Assembly (NCBI GenBank): GCA_959020415.1
Contig: CAUERX010000027.1
Coordinates: forward strand, 1 to 21,091
DNA length: 21,091 nucleotides
Direction: 5' to 3'
Source: an uncultured bacterium
Lineage (GTDB): Bacteria; Bacillota_I; Bacilli_A; RF39; UBA660
This document shows positions 7,464 through 14,027 of this stretch, piece by piece. The stretch's first letter is position 1, and the number at the start of each line of letters is the position of its first letter. The notes under the pieces were generated by a model. That model made no database searches, was not told where the DNA came from, and saw nothing but the letters and a program-made list of their open reading frames with translations. The position numbers were made by a program, and so were the translations under genes.

Positions 7464-7469
7464 GATAAT
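7464..7469 (+). promoter_or_regulatory. Possible -10 of the toxin mRNA
   Basis: GATAAT (7464-7469) would place the 5' end near 7476, just before the repeat arm at 7483-7497. The best -35 candidates (TTGAAT, 7443-7448, 15-bp spacing; TTTGAA, 7442-7447, 16 bp) are weak. A perfect TTGACA at 7449-7454 has no -10 at a workable distance. The toxin promoter is therefore uncertain. Confidence 0.3.
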
Positions 7470-7517
7470 AGAGGGAAGATGAGCTAGGCGCCTCCAATGA
7501 AAAAAGGGGGTGGTACT

Positions 7518-7628
7518 ATGAAGGAGGAGAAGCATGGAATACCTAGTTATTCTAGCCATTCTTTTGTTTTTACTAAAGGATGCCCCATCATCCGACAACT
7601 AGTCAAACAAAAGCCTAGCCGAAGCTAG
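7518..7628 (+). CDS. Possible overlapping leader ORF, 36 codons
   Basis: An ATG at 7518 is preceded by GGGGGTGG (7506-7513) and reads out of frame across the whole hydrophobic peptide gene, ending at TAG 7626-7628. The product would be hydrophilic (begins MKEEKHGIPSYSSHSF) and resembles nothing I know. Its start region contains the Shine-Dalgarno of the inner gene, so its translation could open or block that site, comparable to mok over hok. It may equally be a chance ORF. Confidence 0.25.
   Translation: MKEEKHGIPSYSSHSFVFTKGCPIIRQLVKQKPSRS
7534..7602 (+). CDS. Small hydrophobic peptide, candidate type I toxin
   Basis: The 22-residue peptide begins MEYLVILAILLFLLK and ends in a polar tail DAPSSDN: a single short membrane-spanning helix with a charged end, the design of type I toxins such as Ibs, TisB or Fst. 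I do not recognise the exact sequence. It has the strongest possible ribosome binding site, AAGGAGG (7521-7527), 6 nt before the ATG. The reasons to call such a short ORF real are its surroundings: a convergent antisense transcription unit with its own promoter (7682-7710) and terminator (7604-7630), and complementary repeats on both sides. If made in excess it would be expected to insert in the cytoplasmic membrane. It lies between the kinase and transporter genes of the Bce module without disturbing either. Confidence 0.6.
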   Translation: MEYLVILAILLFLLKDAPSSDN

Positions 7629-7630
7629 GC
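7604..7630 (-). terminator. UUCG-loop terminator of the antisense RNA
   Basis: On the minus strand GCCTAGC and GCTAGGC form a perfect 7-bp stem closed by TTCG, followed directly by TTTTGTTTGA. No T run follows on the plus strand, so it works for minus-strand transcription only. Confidence 0.75.
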
Positions 7631-7675
7631 ACCACAAACAATTGGAGGTGCCTAAGTAAATAAGCTTTCCTCACT
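7604..7675 (-). ncRNA. Candidate antitoxin RNA, about 72 nt
   Basis: This RNA is predicted from an extended -10 promoter (7682-7710) and a strong terminator (7604-7630) on the minus strand. It is convergent to the peptide gene and would overlap the 3' part of a toxin mRNA that extends past 7630. Its segment GGUGCCUAGC can also pair over 10 positions (one G-U) with GCUAGGCGCC in the toxin leader (7483-7492), 120 nt away. Its terminator loop UUCG fits the YUNR pattern used for fast RNA pairing. Size, convergent orientation and repeat pairing resemble RNA II of the pAD1 par system. The 5' end is estimated. Confidence 0.6.
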
Positions 7676-7681
7676 AAATAT

Positions 7682-7710
7682 AATATAACATACTTTGAGT
7701 ATTTTGACAA
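7682..7710 (-). promoter_or_regulatory. Promoter of the antisense RNA
   Basis: On the minus strand TTGTCA (7710-7705), 17 bp, then TATATT (7687-7682), with TGT directly before the -10. All three elements are near consensus. The only possible product is the short RNA ending at 7604. Confidence 0.7.
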
Positions 7711-7724
7711 TATAAAAGATGTAG

Positions 7725-7748
7725 AAACCTTACGAAAGTGTAAGGTTT
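7725..7748. promoter_or_regulatory. BceR-like operator (inverted repeat) upstream of the transporter
   Basis: AAACCTTAC (7725-7733) and GTAAGGTTT (7740-7748) are perfect inverted arms. The core TTACG-AAAG-TGTAA (7730-7743) matches the BceR-type consensus TnACA-N4-TGTAA at all fixed positions but one. It lies about 20 bp upstream of the -35 of the ABC genes, where an OmpR-type activator is expected. The same hairpin with TTTT could also act as a weak plus-strand terminator for the toxin mRNA. Confidence 0.6.
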
Positions 7749-7763
7749 TGTAATGAAAAGCAA

Positions 7764-7792
7764 TTGTTAATTTTGATACAACTATCTATAAT
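7764..7792 (+). promoter_or_regulatory. Promoter of the Bce-type ABC transporter genes
   Basis: TTGTTA (7764-7769), a 17-bp spacer and TATAAT (7787-7792). The weak -35 fits an activated promoter. The transcript would start near 7799, which rules out the in-frame ATG at 7795 as the start of the ATPase. Confidence 0.65.
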
Positions 7793-7812
7793 TAATGGTG
7801 GAGGGAAGAAAA

Positions 7813-8580
7813 ATGGAAAAAGTTTTAGAGATTGCAAACGCAACAAAATATTACGGTAATAAAAGTAATTTAACTAAAGCTGTAGATAATATTAGCTTTG
7901 ATGTCAATGAAGGAGAATTCGTTGGAATTATGGGAGCTAGTGGTAGTGGTAAAACTACTTTACTTAATTGTATTGCAACTATTGATAAAGTAACAAGTGG
8001 TCATATTATAATTAGTGGAACTGATGTTACTGAATTAAAGGGTAATTCATTAAACAAATTTCGTCGTGAGGATTTAGGATTTATTTTTCAAGATTTTAAT
8101 TTGTTAGATACTTTAACTGCTTATGAAAATATTGCTTTGGCACTTACTATTCAAAAAGTAAAACCAAGTGAAATTGATAAAAGGGTTAGAAAAATTGCCG
8201 AAACATTAGGTATTACGCATGTTTTACAAAAATATCCTTATCAAATGAGTGGTGGTGAAAAACAGCGTGTTGCTAGTAGCCGTGCAATTATTACTAATCC
8301 AAAATTAATTTTAGCTGATGAACCAACAGGTGCACTTGATTCAAAATCGTCAAGACAACTATTAGAAAATTTTGAATATTTAAATGAGAATTTAAAAGCA
8401 ACAATTTTGATGGTAACACATGATGCATTTACTGCTAGTTATTGTCATCGTATTTTATTTATCAAGGATGGGAAAATCTTTAATGAGTTAGTGCGCGGAA
8501 ATGATAGTCGTAAGGAATTTTTTGATAAGATCATTGATGTTGTAACTTTGCTTGGAGGAGATTTAAATGATGCTCTTTAA
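7813..8580 (+). CDS. ABC transporter ATPase, BceA-like
   Basis: This cytoplasmic ATPase subunit (255 residues) powers the adjacent permease. It has Walker A GASGSGKTT (41-49), a Q-loop in FIFQDFNLLD, signature MSGGEKQR, Walker B LILADEPTGALD and the H-loop in VTHDAFTASYC. The last two motifs, followed by HRILFIKDGKI, are typical of the peptide-resistance (BceA/MacB-like) branch. ATG 7813 follows GGTGGAGGG (7797-7805) by 7 nt and is preferred over ATG 7795, which lies upstream of the likely transcription start. It overlaps the permease by 14 bp. Such transporters confer resistance to bacitracin, lantibiotics or related peptides and signal to the intramembrane kinase. Confidence 0.93.
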   Translation: MEKVLEIANATKYYGNKSNLTKAVDNISFDVNEGEFVGIMGASGSGKTTLLNCIATIDKVTSGHIIISGTDVTELKGNSLNKFRREDLGFIFQDFNLLDTLTAYENIALALTIQKVKPSEIDKRVRKIAETLGITHVLQKYPYQMSGGEKQRVASSRAIITNPKLILADEPTGALDSKSSRQLLENFEYLNENLKATILMVTHDAFTASYCHRILFIKDGKIFNELVRGNDSRKEFFDKIIDVVTLLGGDLNDAL

Positions 8581-10558
8581 GTTATCTTTAAAAAACATTA
8601 AAAAAAGTTTTAAAGATTATGCTATTTACTTTTTAACCTTGATTTTGGGAGTCGCAATATTCTATGTGTTTAATGCGATGGATTCGCAGCAAGCGATGAT
8701 GGACATGAGTAAGTCTAAAAAAGAAATAATGGATCTTATGAATAACTTACTCGGAGGAGTATCAGTGTTTGTTTCGTTTGTCTTAGGTTTCTTAATTATT
8801 TATGCGAATAAATTTTTAGTTAGAAAACGTAAGAAAGAATTTGGAATTTACATGACACTTGGTATGGGTAAAGGCCATATATCAAAAATTTTATTAATTG
8901 AAACTTTATTGATTGGTCTTATTTCATTAGTGGTTGGTTTGATTGTTGGAATATTCTTCTCACAATTAATGTCAATTGTGGTGGCCAAGATGTTTGAAGC
9001 AGATATGTCTTCGTATACATTCTCACTATCACAAGCAGCGATGATTAAAACGATGATTTACTTTGGTATCATGTATTTATTGGTAATGATTTTAAATGTG
9101 TTTGTTATTTCAAGATACAAACTAATTAATTTGATTACAGCAAATAGACAAAATGAAAAGGTGAAAGTTAAAAATCCCATCTTATCAATACTTATATTTA
9201 CTATTTCAATTGCTATCTTAGGATATGCATATTATAATGTAACTGAAAATATTATGAATATTAGTTTTGATCATTTTATTTTATGTATTGTCCTTGGAAT
9301 TATTGGAACAATCTTATTCTTTTATGGAGTTTCTGGTTTTGTTTTAAGATTAGTCCAGGCAAATAAAAAGTTATACTTAAAAGATTTGAATATGTTTGTT
9401 TTAAGACAAATTAATAGTAAAATTAATACAACTGTTTTTTCGATGAGTGTTATTTGTATTTTATTATTTTTAACAATTACAATTTTTTCAAGTGCGATGA
9501 GTTTAAATCAATCTGTTAGTAAGGATTTAAGAGATGTAACACCAATGGATATTCAAGTGTTACAATATACAGATGGTAAAGATCCTAATATTGAGACGGT
9601 ATTTGAAGATTTAAATCTTAGTATGGATAATTATAAAGATGTAATCGATTTTAATTATTACCGAACTGAATCTGTAACTGTGGAAGCAGCTTTAGGAGAG
9701 AAAGTTATGAAGGAAAATTATGATCAGTTTAGGTATCGTAATAAAATGCCAGAAAATTTAATGAAACTTTCTGATTATAATAAAGTGGCAAAACAATTTG
9801 GGAATAAAACTCTTTCTTTAGATGCTGATGAATATTTGGTAGTAGTTGATTATGAAGAAATGATAGAGTATCGTAATAAGGCCTTAGAAAATGGAGTTAA
9901 ATTAAAAATTGGTGATAAAGAGTATAAACCAAAATATGATAAAGTTATAGATGGATTTGTTGAAATGTCAACGAGTCATAGCAATACAGGTATCTTCGTT
10001 TTTCCTGATGAGGCTTTAGAAAATGTTAATGTATCTAATAGGGTGATGTTAGCGAATTACAATGCTGATAACAATGCAGAATATAAGGAAATTGAGGATA
10101 AATTAGAGGATACTATTTTGCCAAATAATATGGCTGGTAGAAGTAAAACTCAGTTATATGATGCCGCAATCGGAGTTGGAGCAATTGTAACTTTTATTGG
10201 ATTATATTTGGGGATAATATTCTTAATATCTTCGGCAGCTATTTTAGCGCTTAAAGAATTATCAGAAAGTTCTGACAATAAAGAACGATATCAAGCGTTA
10301 AGAAAGATTGGTGCGAATGATGATATGATTAATAAATCGTTATTTAAGCAAATCGGAATATTCTTCTTAGTTCCACTAATATTAGCAATTATTCATTCGA
10401 TATTTGGAATTAAGTGTGCTAATCTAATGCTTTCAGCATTTGGTAAAAATGATATGCTTATGTCGATTACAATGACAGCCTTATTTATTGTTGTTATATA
10501 TGGTGGTTATTTCTTACTTACTTATTTATCAAGTAAACGAATTATTAGAGAACAGTAG
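8567..10558 (+). CDS. ABC transporter permease, BceB-like (FtsX type)
   Basis: This 663-residue membrane protein has about ten helices. An N-terminal helix (18-38) is followed by an FtsX-like block of three helices (58-178, containing RKRKKEFGIYMTLGMGKG), four more helices (about 200-310), a large extracytoplasmic region (about 315-540, polar, with no helices) and a second FtsX block (about 545-660, with LALKELSESSDNKERYQALRKIGA). A large loop between helices seven and eight is the hallmark of Bce-type permeases and is the likely peptide-sensing part. The start follows GGAGGAG (8554-8560); a second ATG at 8570 is equally usable. A terminator directly follows. Confidence 0.92.
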   Translation: MMLFKLSLKNIKKSFKDYAIYFLTLILGVAIFYVFNAMDSQQAMMDMSKSKKEIMDLMNNLLGGVSVFVSFVLGFLIIYANKFLVRKRKKEFGIYMTLGMGKGHISKILLIETLLIGLISLVVGLIVGIFFSQLMSIVVAKMFEADMSSYTFSLSQAAMIKTMIYFGIMYLLVMILNVFVISRYKLINLITANRQNEKVKVKNPILSILIFTISIAILGYAYYNVTENIMNISFDHFILCIVLGIIGTILFFYGVSGFVLRLVQANKKLYLKDLNMFVLRQINSKINTTVFSMSVICILLFLTITIFSSAMSLNQSVSKDLRDVTPMDIQVLQYTDGKDPNIETVFEDLNLSMDNYKDVIDFNYYRTESVTVEAALGEKVMKENYDQFRYRNKMPENLMKLSDYNKVAKQFGNKTLSLDADEYLVVVDYEEMIEYRNKALENGVKLKIGDKEYKPKYDKVIDGFVEMSTSHSNTGIFVFPDEALENVNVSNRVMLANYNADNNAEYKEIEDKLEDTILPNNMAGRSKTQLYDAAIGVGAIVTFIGLYLGIIFLISSAAILALKELSESSDNKERYQALRKIGANDDMINKSLFKQIGIFFLVPLILAIIHSIFGIKCANLMLSAFGKNDMLMSITMTALFIVVIYGGYFLLTYLSSKRIIREQ

Positions 10559-10576
10559 ATAATCTACTGTTTTTTA
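10551..10576 (+). terminator. Terminator after the Bce-type permease
   Basis: AACAGTAGA (10551-10559) pairs with TCTACTGTT (10563-10571) across a 3-nt loop, then T residues. The left arm contains the permease stop codon. Confidence 0.85.
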
Positions 10577-10593
10577 AATGTTAAATTTGGCAT

Positions 10594-10619
10594 TAAAAAA
10601 AGAACTAATTATATAGTTC
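10594..10619 (-). terminator. Terminator of the yidD-lipoprotein operon
   Basis: On the minus strand GAACTA and TAGTTC form a 6-bp stem with a 6-nt loop followed by seven T residues. The lipoprotein stop codon lies in the right arm. A T run also follows on the plus strand (10621-10626), so it may act both ways. Confidence 0.75.
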
Positions 10620-11486
10620 ATTTTTTAATGATTCAATATTTTGATTCATGATTGTAAAATAATCTTCGTTTTCGTTTCTTTGATTCTCAGTTATATTAGT
10701 AAGAGTATTCCATTCAATTGTTTCAACATTAGTTCCTTCAATTAAATCTTTAATGGTCTTACTAATTTCTTCATTTTCTTTAATAAAAATGTAATGTATT
10801 TTATTATCTTTAATTAGCTTTTTTACATCTTCAATAGTTTTACTAGTTAAGTTGCTATTATTTTCTAAAGAGTAAACTGTTAAACCATATTTTTCAAGGT
10901 ATTTAAACATATCATGTGAAGCAACAATTGTTTTCGATTCTGCATTGCTGACAGTTTGTTTTATTTTAGCATCTAGATTAGAGGCTTCAACTTTTAATTT
11001 CTCATAATTTTGATTAATGTCATTGTTTAAATAATAATTACTAATGTATTCCTTAAATCCTTTTTTGATGTTTTGCGCCATCATTAGGAAATTAGATGGA
11101 TCGAGCCATAATTCTTCGATGCTATTAGTGTATTCCATTGAAAGAGTAGTATCTAAGATCTTAAGATTTTTGTTATTACTACGTAGATTATTGACATAAC
11201 CTTTTTCTCTTTCACTTAAACCGGTAAAGATATAAAGGTCAGCATTACTATAATCTTTTATTTGTTTATTTGTTAATTTGTAATCGTTGATATCAACGCC
11301 GTCAGGATAGATACTATGAATAGTACTATGATCTCCATATAATCTTTGGGTTATATATTCAACAGGGTAATTCGTTGTATAAATATCGATATCTTCCATG
11401 TTATCTCTTTTGAAGCTACAGCCAGAGAGTGTAAATATTAAAGCTGCGGCGATAACTATTCCAAATGTCTTTTTAATTTTAGTCAT
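10605..11486 (-). CDS. ZnuA/TroA-like substrate-binding lipoprotein with missing metal ligands
   Basis: This 293-residue protein has a lipoprotein signal (KIKKTFGIVIAAALIF then LSGC, lipidated Cys23). The body follows the cluster 9 metal-binding fold: VEYITQRLYGD, YPDGVDINDY, ADLYIFTGLS, LWLDPSNFLMMAQNI, SHDMFKYLEKYGL and a C-terminal dYF.IMNQNIESL. Of the four usual metal ligands only His191 (in SHDMF) is clearly kept. The His of 'GvdpHdY' is Asn67, the His of 'dpHvWlDP' is Glu125, and the C-terminal Asp of 'LDPL' is not conserved. The start ATG 11486 follows AAGGAGG by 6 nt; an upstream in-frame extension overlaps yidD and is not used. No permease or ATPase partner lies nearby. A non-metal or regulatory ligand role is possible. 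Confidence 0.8.
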   Translation of the reverse strand: MTKIKKTFGIVIAAALIFTLSGCSFKRDNMEDIDIYTTNYPVEYITQRLYGDHSTIHSIYPDGVDINDYKLTNKQIKDYSNADLYIFTGLSEREKGYVNNLRSNNKNLKILDTTLSMEYTNSIEELWLDPSNFLMMAQNIKKGFKEYISNYYLNNDINQNYEKLKVEASNLDAKIKQTVSNAESKTIVASHDMFKYLEKYGLTVYSLENNSNLTSKTIEDVKKLIKDNKIHYIFIKENEEISKTIKDLIEGTNVETIEWNTLTNITENQRNENEDYFTIMNQNIESLKNELYN

Positions 11487-11703
11487 GTTTATCCTCCTTA
11501 ATGACTGGATCATATCCTGAGGTTCCCCAAGGATTACATCTAATAATTCGACCAATGGCCATTTTACTACCTTTGAGTGAACCGTAGGTTTCAATCGCTT
11601 CGATAGCATAGTTTGAACATGTAGGAATATGCCTACATGCACTGTGCCAAGGCCCTGGGATAGCCTGATATATTTTAATAATTTTGATTAATATTTTTTT
11701 CAT
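11479..11703 (-). CDS. yidD: Membrane protein insertion efficiency factor YidD
   Basis: This small protein (74 residues) is peripheral to the inner face of the membrane and helps YidC-dependent insertion. The family signature is clear: CRHIPTCSNYAIEAIETYG (23-41), RIIRCNPW and GYDPV, with an amphipathic N-terminal helix (KKILIKIIKIYQAIPG). Its 3' end overlaps the lipoprotein start by 8 bp, so the two are translated as a pair. In many bacteria yidD sits with rnpA and yidC; here it is away from that cluster. Confidence 0.93.
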   Translation of the reverse strand: MKKILIKIIKIYQAIPGPWHSACRHIPTCSNYAIEAIETYGSLKGSKMAIGRIIRCNPWGTSGYDPVIKEDKHD

Positions 11704-11718
11704 ATTAGCACCTTTTAC

Positions 11719-11747
11719 ATTATACTAAAAATATTTAAAAATGTAAA
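11719..11747 (-). promoter_or_regulatory. Promoter of the yidD operon
   Basis: On the minus strand TTTACA (11747-11742), a 17-bp spacer and a perfect TATAAT (11724-11719), 15 nt before the yidD start codon. Confidence 0.75.
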
Positions 11748-11753
11748 ATGATA

Positions 11754-12845
11754 TTACAATCTGATTATTCGCTTTTTATCGATGTTGCTTGATGTTGTTT
11801 GTGATAATGGGTTTTCATTTTCTTCAATTGCATCTTTGACAATCTGAAGGATATCTTTGGAAATTCTTGGATTACTCATAATACTGTGATGAGCAGATCT
11901 TAGTAGGTGACTTTTAAATGGCTCATCGTAATGTTCTTCGATGGATCTTTGGGTATCTAAGGGGATCATACCATCTGAGATTGTGCCTTCAAATAAAATA
12001 TCATCGGAAATACATAAACCAATGCCTGTTAAGTCGCCATGCCTTTTAGCTTCACTAAGTGTGTCTTGGTCAATTCTGGTACATATATTTCGATAAGAAT
12101 TAATAGCTTTACTTGCAGCAATGTTTTCCTTCGAAAAAATATTTTCTAAAAGCGTTGGATCATATAATGCTAAATCGGTTTGTAGGATACCATTGGGCAA
12201 AGCAATGTCATAATCCATATGAGAGTTACTACAAATTTTGGTATATCCGTATGTGGCTAGCTGGTAAAGACTTTCAGCTAAAGTTGGATTAGTAACTTTA
12301 GAAAAAATAATTTCTTTAAAGGTAGGATAAAGAAGTTTTGGCGAAGCGACAAGTGTTCCTTTAAAGGGGGTGGCAATAGTAAAAAGATTAGTTTTATAAT
12401 AGCTAGATTTTCTTGTTAAATATTTCAACATGTCAAAACATATAATAGCGCCTTTCGAATGACCAATAACGTTAATGGATTTTATATGAGGTGTTGGTGA
12501 GATACTATCAATATAGTGGGCAACAACTTTTCCTTGCTCTCTAAGTGGGGCATCATTATCAACTAAAATTGACTTAACAATAATGTTGTGTTTACTTCTT
12601 GCAAAAAAACTAAGTACATCATCAACGTGACTTTTTTTATCTTTCATGAAATTAGGATTTTTAGTATAGTTTTCAACGCGGCATCCTAGACAAAGAATTA
12701 CATAGTGACAATCATATGAATCATTATTGATAATAGGATCATAGCTAGTAACAGAAAAAGATTTACCTTTGGCTTCTTTGGTATCGGCTTCAGCCCATGA
12801 GTTGGTTGTTAAATCCCATTTATAAAAGTTATCTATTTTTCCCAT
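11754..12845 (-). CDS. Alpha/beta hydrolase, lipase-like
   Basis: This 363-residue protein has no signal peptide, so it is probably cytosolic. The fold is suggested by HYVILCLGC (strand), NVIGHSKGA with nucleophile Ser130 at the elbow, NLFTIATPFKGT as in lipases of the PGAP1/triacylglycerol lipase type, acid Asp in TISDGMIPLDT and His in RSAHHSIMSNPRI. Together these give a complete Ser-Asp-His triad. The N-terminal 45 residues are unlike known lipases. I chose ATG 12845, 7 nt after GAGG; the ATG at 12863 lacks a ribosome binding site. The substrate is unknown: an ester of a lipid or lipid-like compound is the general expectation. It is divergent to another alpha/beta hydrolase. Confidence 0.72.
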   Translation of the reverse strand: MGKIDNFYKWDLTTNSWAEADTKEAKGKSFSVTSYDPIINNDSYDCHYVILCLGCRVENYTKNPNFMKDKKSHVDDVLSFFARSKHNIIVKSILVDNDAPLREQGKVVAHYIDSISPTPHIKSINVIGHSKGAIICFDMLKYLTRKSSYYKTNLFTIATPFKGTLVASPKLLYPTFKEIIFSKVTNPTLAESLYQLATYGYTKICSNSHMDYDIALPNGILQTDLALYDPTLLENIFSKENIAASKAINSYRNICTRIDQDTLSEAKRHGDLTGIGLCISDDILFEGTISDGMIPLDTQRSIEEHYDEPFKSHLLRSAHHSIMSNPRISKDILQIVKDAIEENENPLSQTTSSNIDKKRIIRL

Positions 12846-12872
12846 ATTTTGACCTCGTTTCATTGGTTAACT

Positions 12873-12901
12873 ATTATATATTATTAGGTGTTTGTAGTCA
12901 A
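12873..12901 (-). promoter_or_regulatory. Promoter of the minus-strand hydrolase
   Basis: TTGACT (12901-12896), a 17-bp spacer and TATAAT (12878-12873) on the minus strand. Its -35 is only 8 bp from the -35 of the divergent promoter, so the two polymerases should compete. Confidence 0.75.
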
Positions 12902-12909
12902 ATGATCGA

Positions 12910-12938
12910 TTGACAATAAAGGGGGAATGTGCTAGAAT
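12910..12938 (+). promoter_or_regulatory. Promoter of the plus-strand hydrolase
   Basis: TTGACA (12910-12915), a 17-bp spacer, TGC and TAGAAT (12933-12938): a strong sigma-A promoter with an extended -10, back to back with the divergent one. Confidence 0.75.
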
Positions 12939-12964
12939 ATTTTTCATTATTAAGGAGGATGTTC

Positions 12965-13945
12965 ATGGCTAAGTTATATAATGCAAATGTGACACATATT
13001 TGTGATAGTTCTAATGGTATTATGAGTTTGTATTCTGCGGGACGAAAAGGTTGTGAAGGTAAAAAGCCGATTGTATTTATTAGAGGTCATGCAGGTAGAT
13101 TTACGGTAAATACCAAGAAATTTTTAGATAATACTCCGAATAATTATAAATTACTTCGTGAACATGAAGGTTTTTGGTATAGTGATGAAGATCATTACGC
13201 TTATATTGTTGACTATGCATATAAAGATAATATGAAAAGAAAAAAAATAGCTTATGACACAAGCCAAATTACTACAGCAACTTTTGCTGATTCAACAATT
13301 GAACTTTTTAAAATGGCTGAATTAAATGATGTTGATATGGTTGGAGCTAGTGTTGGTGGGACTGTTAGCGTTTTATGTTCCAAGTCTGATCTTGTTGATA
13401 GAGTTAGTGTTGTATCTCCAGTATTACCTTATTCGCCGCTTGCTGATATTTCTTTATTATCTTCAGTCAAAAATGATGGGTTAATGAATTATATTTTATA
13501 TATGATATCAAGGTTGTATTTAAATCAGGATTTTGGTTTTGTTCAAGACATGGATAAGGCTTATAGAGATCCTTTAGTATTAAAGTCTATGATAGATGCA
13601 GAGAAGATTTTTATTAATGCTGGTGATGTTGGAAATTTATATAGAAGAAGGCAGTTTAATAAAACTGGTGATGAAAGATTTGAACAGTATAAAAGAATTC
13701 ATGATTTTTTTGATTCACTTTTAAATAAAGGCGTAGTTCCGGCGGGTATTATTTTATCTGCTGATGCGATTACTAATCTTACCGGGTTTCCTTCTGATGG
13801 AGCGATTGTCACAGATACTGATTATTATGATGAACTAGGTGTTCAATATGAGGTTTCAGATGATGCTTTTCATGCAGATTGTGATCGTTCTGAAATCTTG
13901 CTAAAAAGAGCTTATAATAATTTACAAAAGGTTAAAAAAATTTAA
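12965..13945 (+). CDS. Alpha/beta hydrolase-like protein of unknown substrate
   Basis: This 326-residue protein has no signal peptide. Residues PIVFIRGHAGRF (35-46) give a first strand and oxyanion-type turn. VDMVGASVGGTVSVL places a nucleophile Ser129 in a G-x-S-x-G-G elbow. PSDGAIVTDTDYY offers the acid and DDAFHADCDRS the His. The order and spacing match an alpha/beta hydrolase with a helical cap in residues 155-260 (very rich in Tyr, Arg and Asp). The SDG.I..DT segment recurs in the divergent neighbour. The start is ATG 12965, 6 nt after AAGGAGG (12952-12958); the longer frame from 12929 begins inside the promoter and is rejected. The function is not known. Confidence 0.68.
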   Translation: MAKLYNANVTHICDSSNGIMSLYSAGRKGCEGKKPIVFIRGHAGRFTVNTKKFLDNTPNNYKLLREHEGFWYSDEDHYAYIVDYAYKDNMKRKKIAYDTSQITTATFADSTIELFKMAELNDVDMVGASVGGTVSVLCSKSDLVDRVSVVSPVLPYSPLADISLLSSVKNDGLMNYILYMISRLYLNQDFGFVQDMDKAYRDPLVLKSMIDAEKIFINAGDVGNLYRRRQFNKTGDERFEQYKRIHDFFDSLLNKGVVPAGIILSADAITNLTGFPSDGAIVTDTDYYDELGVQYEVSDDAFHADCDRSEILLKRAYNNLQKVKKI

Positions 13946-14002
13946 TCGATAAATATTGGTTAGTTTTTATTTGGATATAACCTTCTAAAAGTCTATAAAT
14001 TA

Positions 14003-14011
14003 TGATATAAT
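14003..14011 (+). promoter_or_regulatory. Extended -10 promoter of rnc
   Basis: TGATATAAT, a perfect extended -10, 16 nt before the rnc start. No convincing -35 is visible. Confidence 0.5.
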
Positions 14012-14027
14012 ATATTAGGTGATTTGA

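Larger units (their letters stand above)
7485..7654. repeat. Inverted and direct repeat arms of the toxin/antisense cassette
   Basis: TAGGCGCCTCCAA (7485-7497) is complementary to TTGGAGGTGCCTA (7642-7654) over 13 positions, counting one G-U pair. GCTAGGCGCC (7483-7492) also recurs as the direct repeat GCTAGGCACC (7624-7633), and its inverse GCCTAGC lies at 7613-7619. The arms bracket the small peptide gene, as the repeats do in plasmid par (Fst) and hok-type toxin loci. Confidence 0.7.

Noticed and set aside
7335..7598. Minus-strand ORF of 87 codons opposite the kinase end and the peptide gene
   Set aside because: It is antisense to the kinase C-terminus, has no family resemblance, and would lie beyond the antisense RNA terminator.
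7610..7630. The hairpin at 7613-7630 as a bidirectional terminator
   Set aside because: On the plus strand it is followed by ACCACAAAC, not T residues, so only minus-strand termination is supported.
12929..12964. Longer N-terminus for the plus-strand alpha/beta hydrolase
   Set aside because: The extension begins within the promoter -10 region, whereas ATG 12965 has a perfect AAGGAGG.
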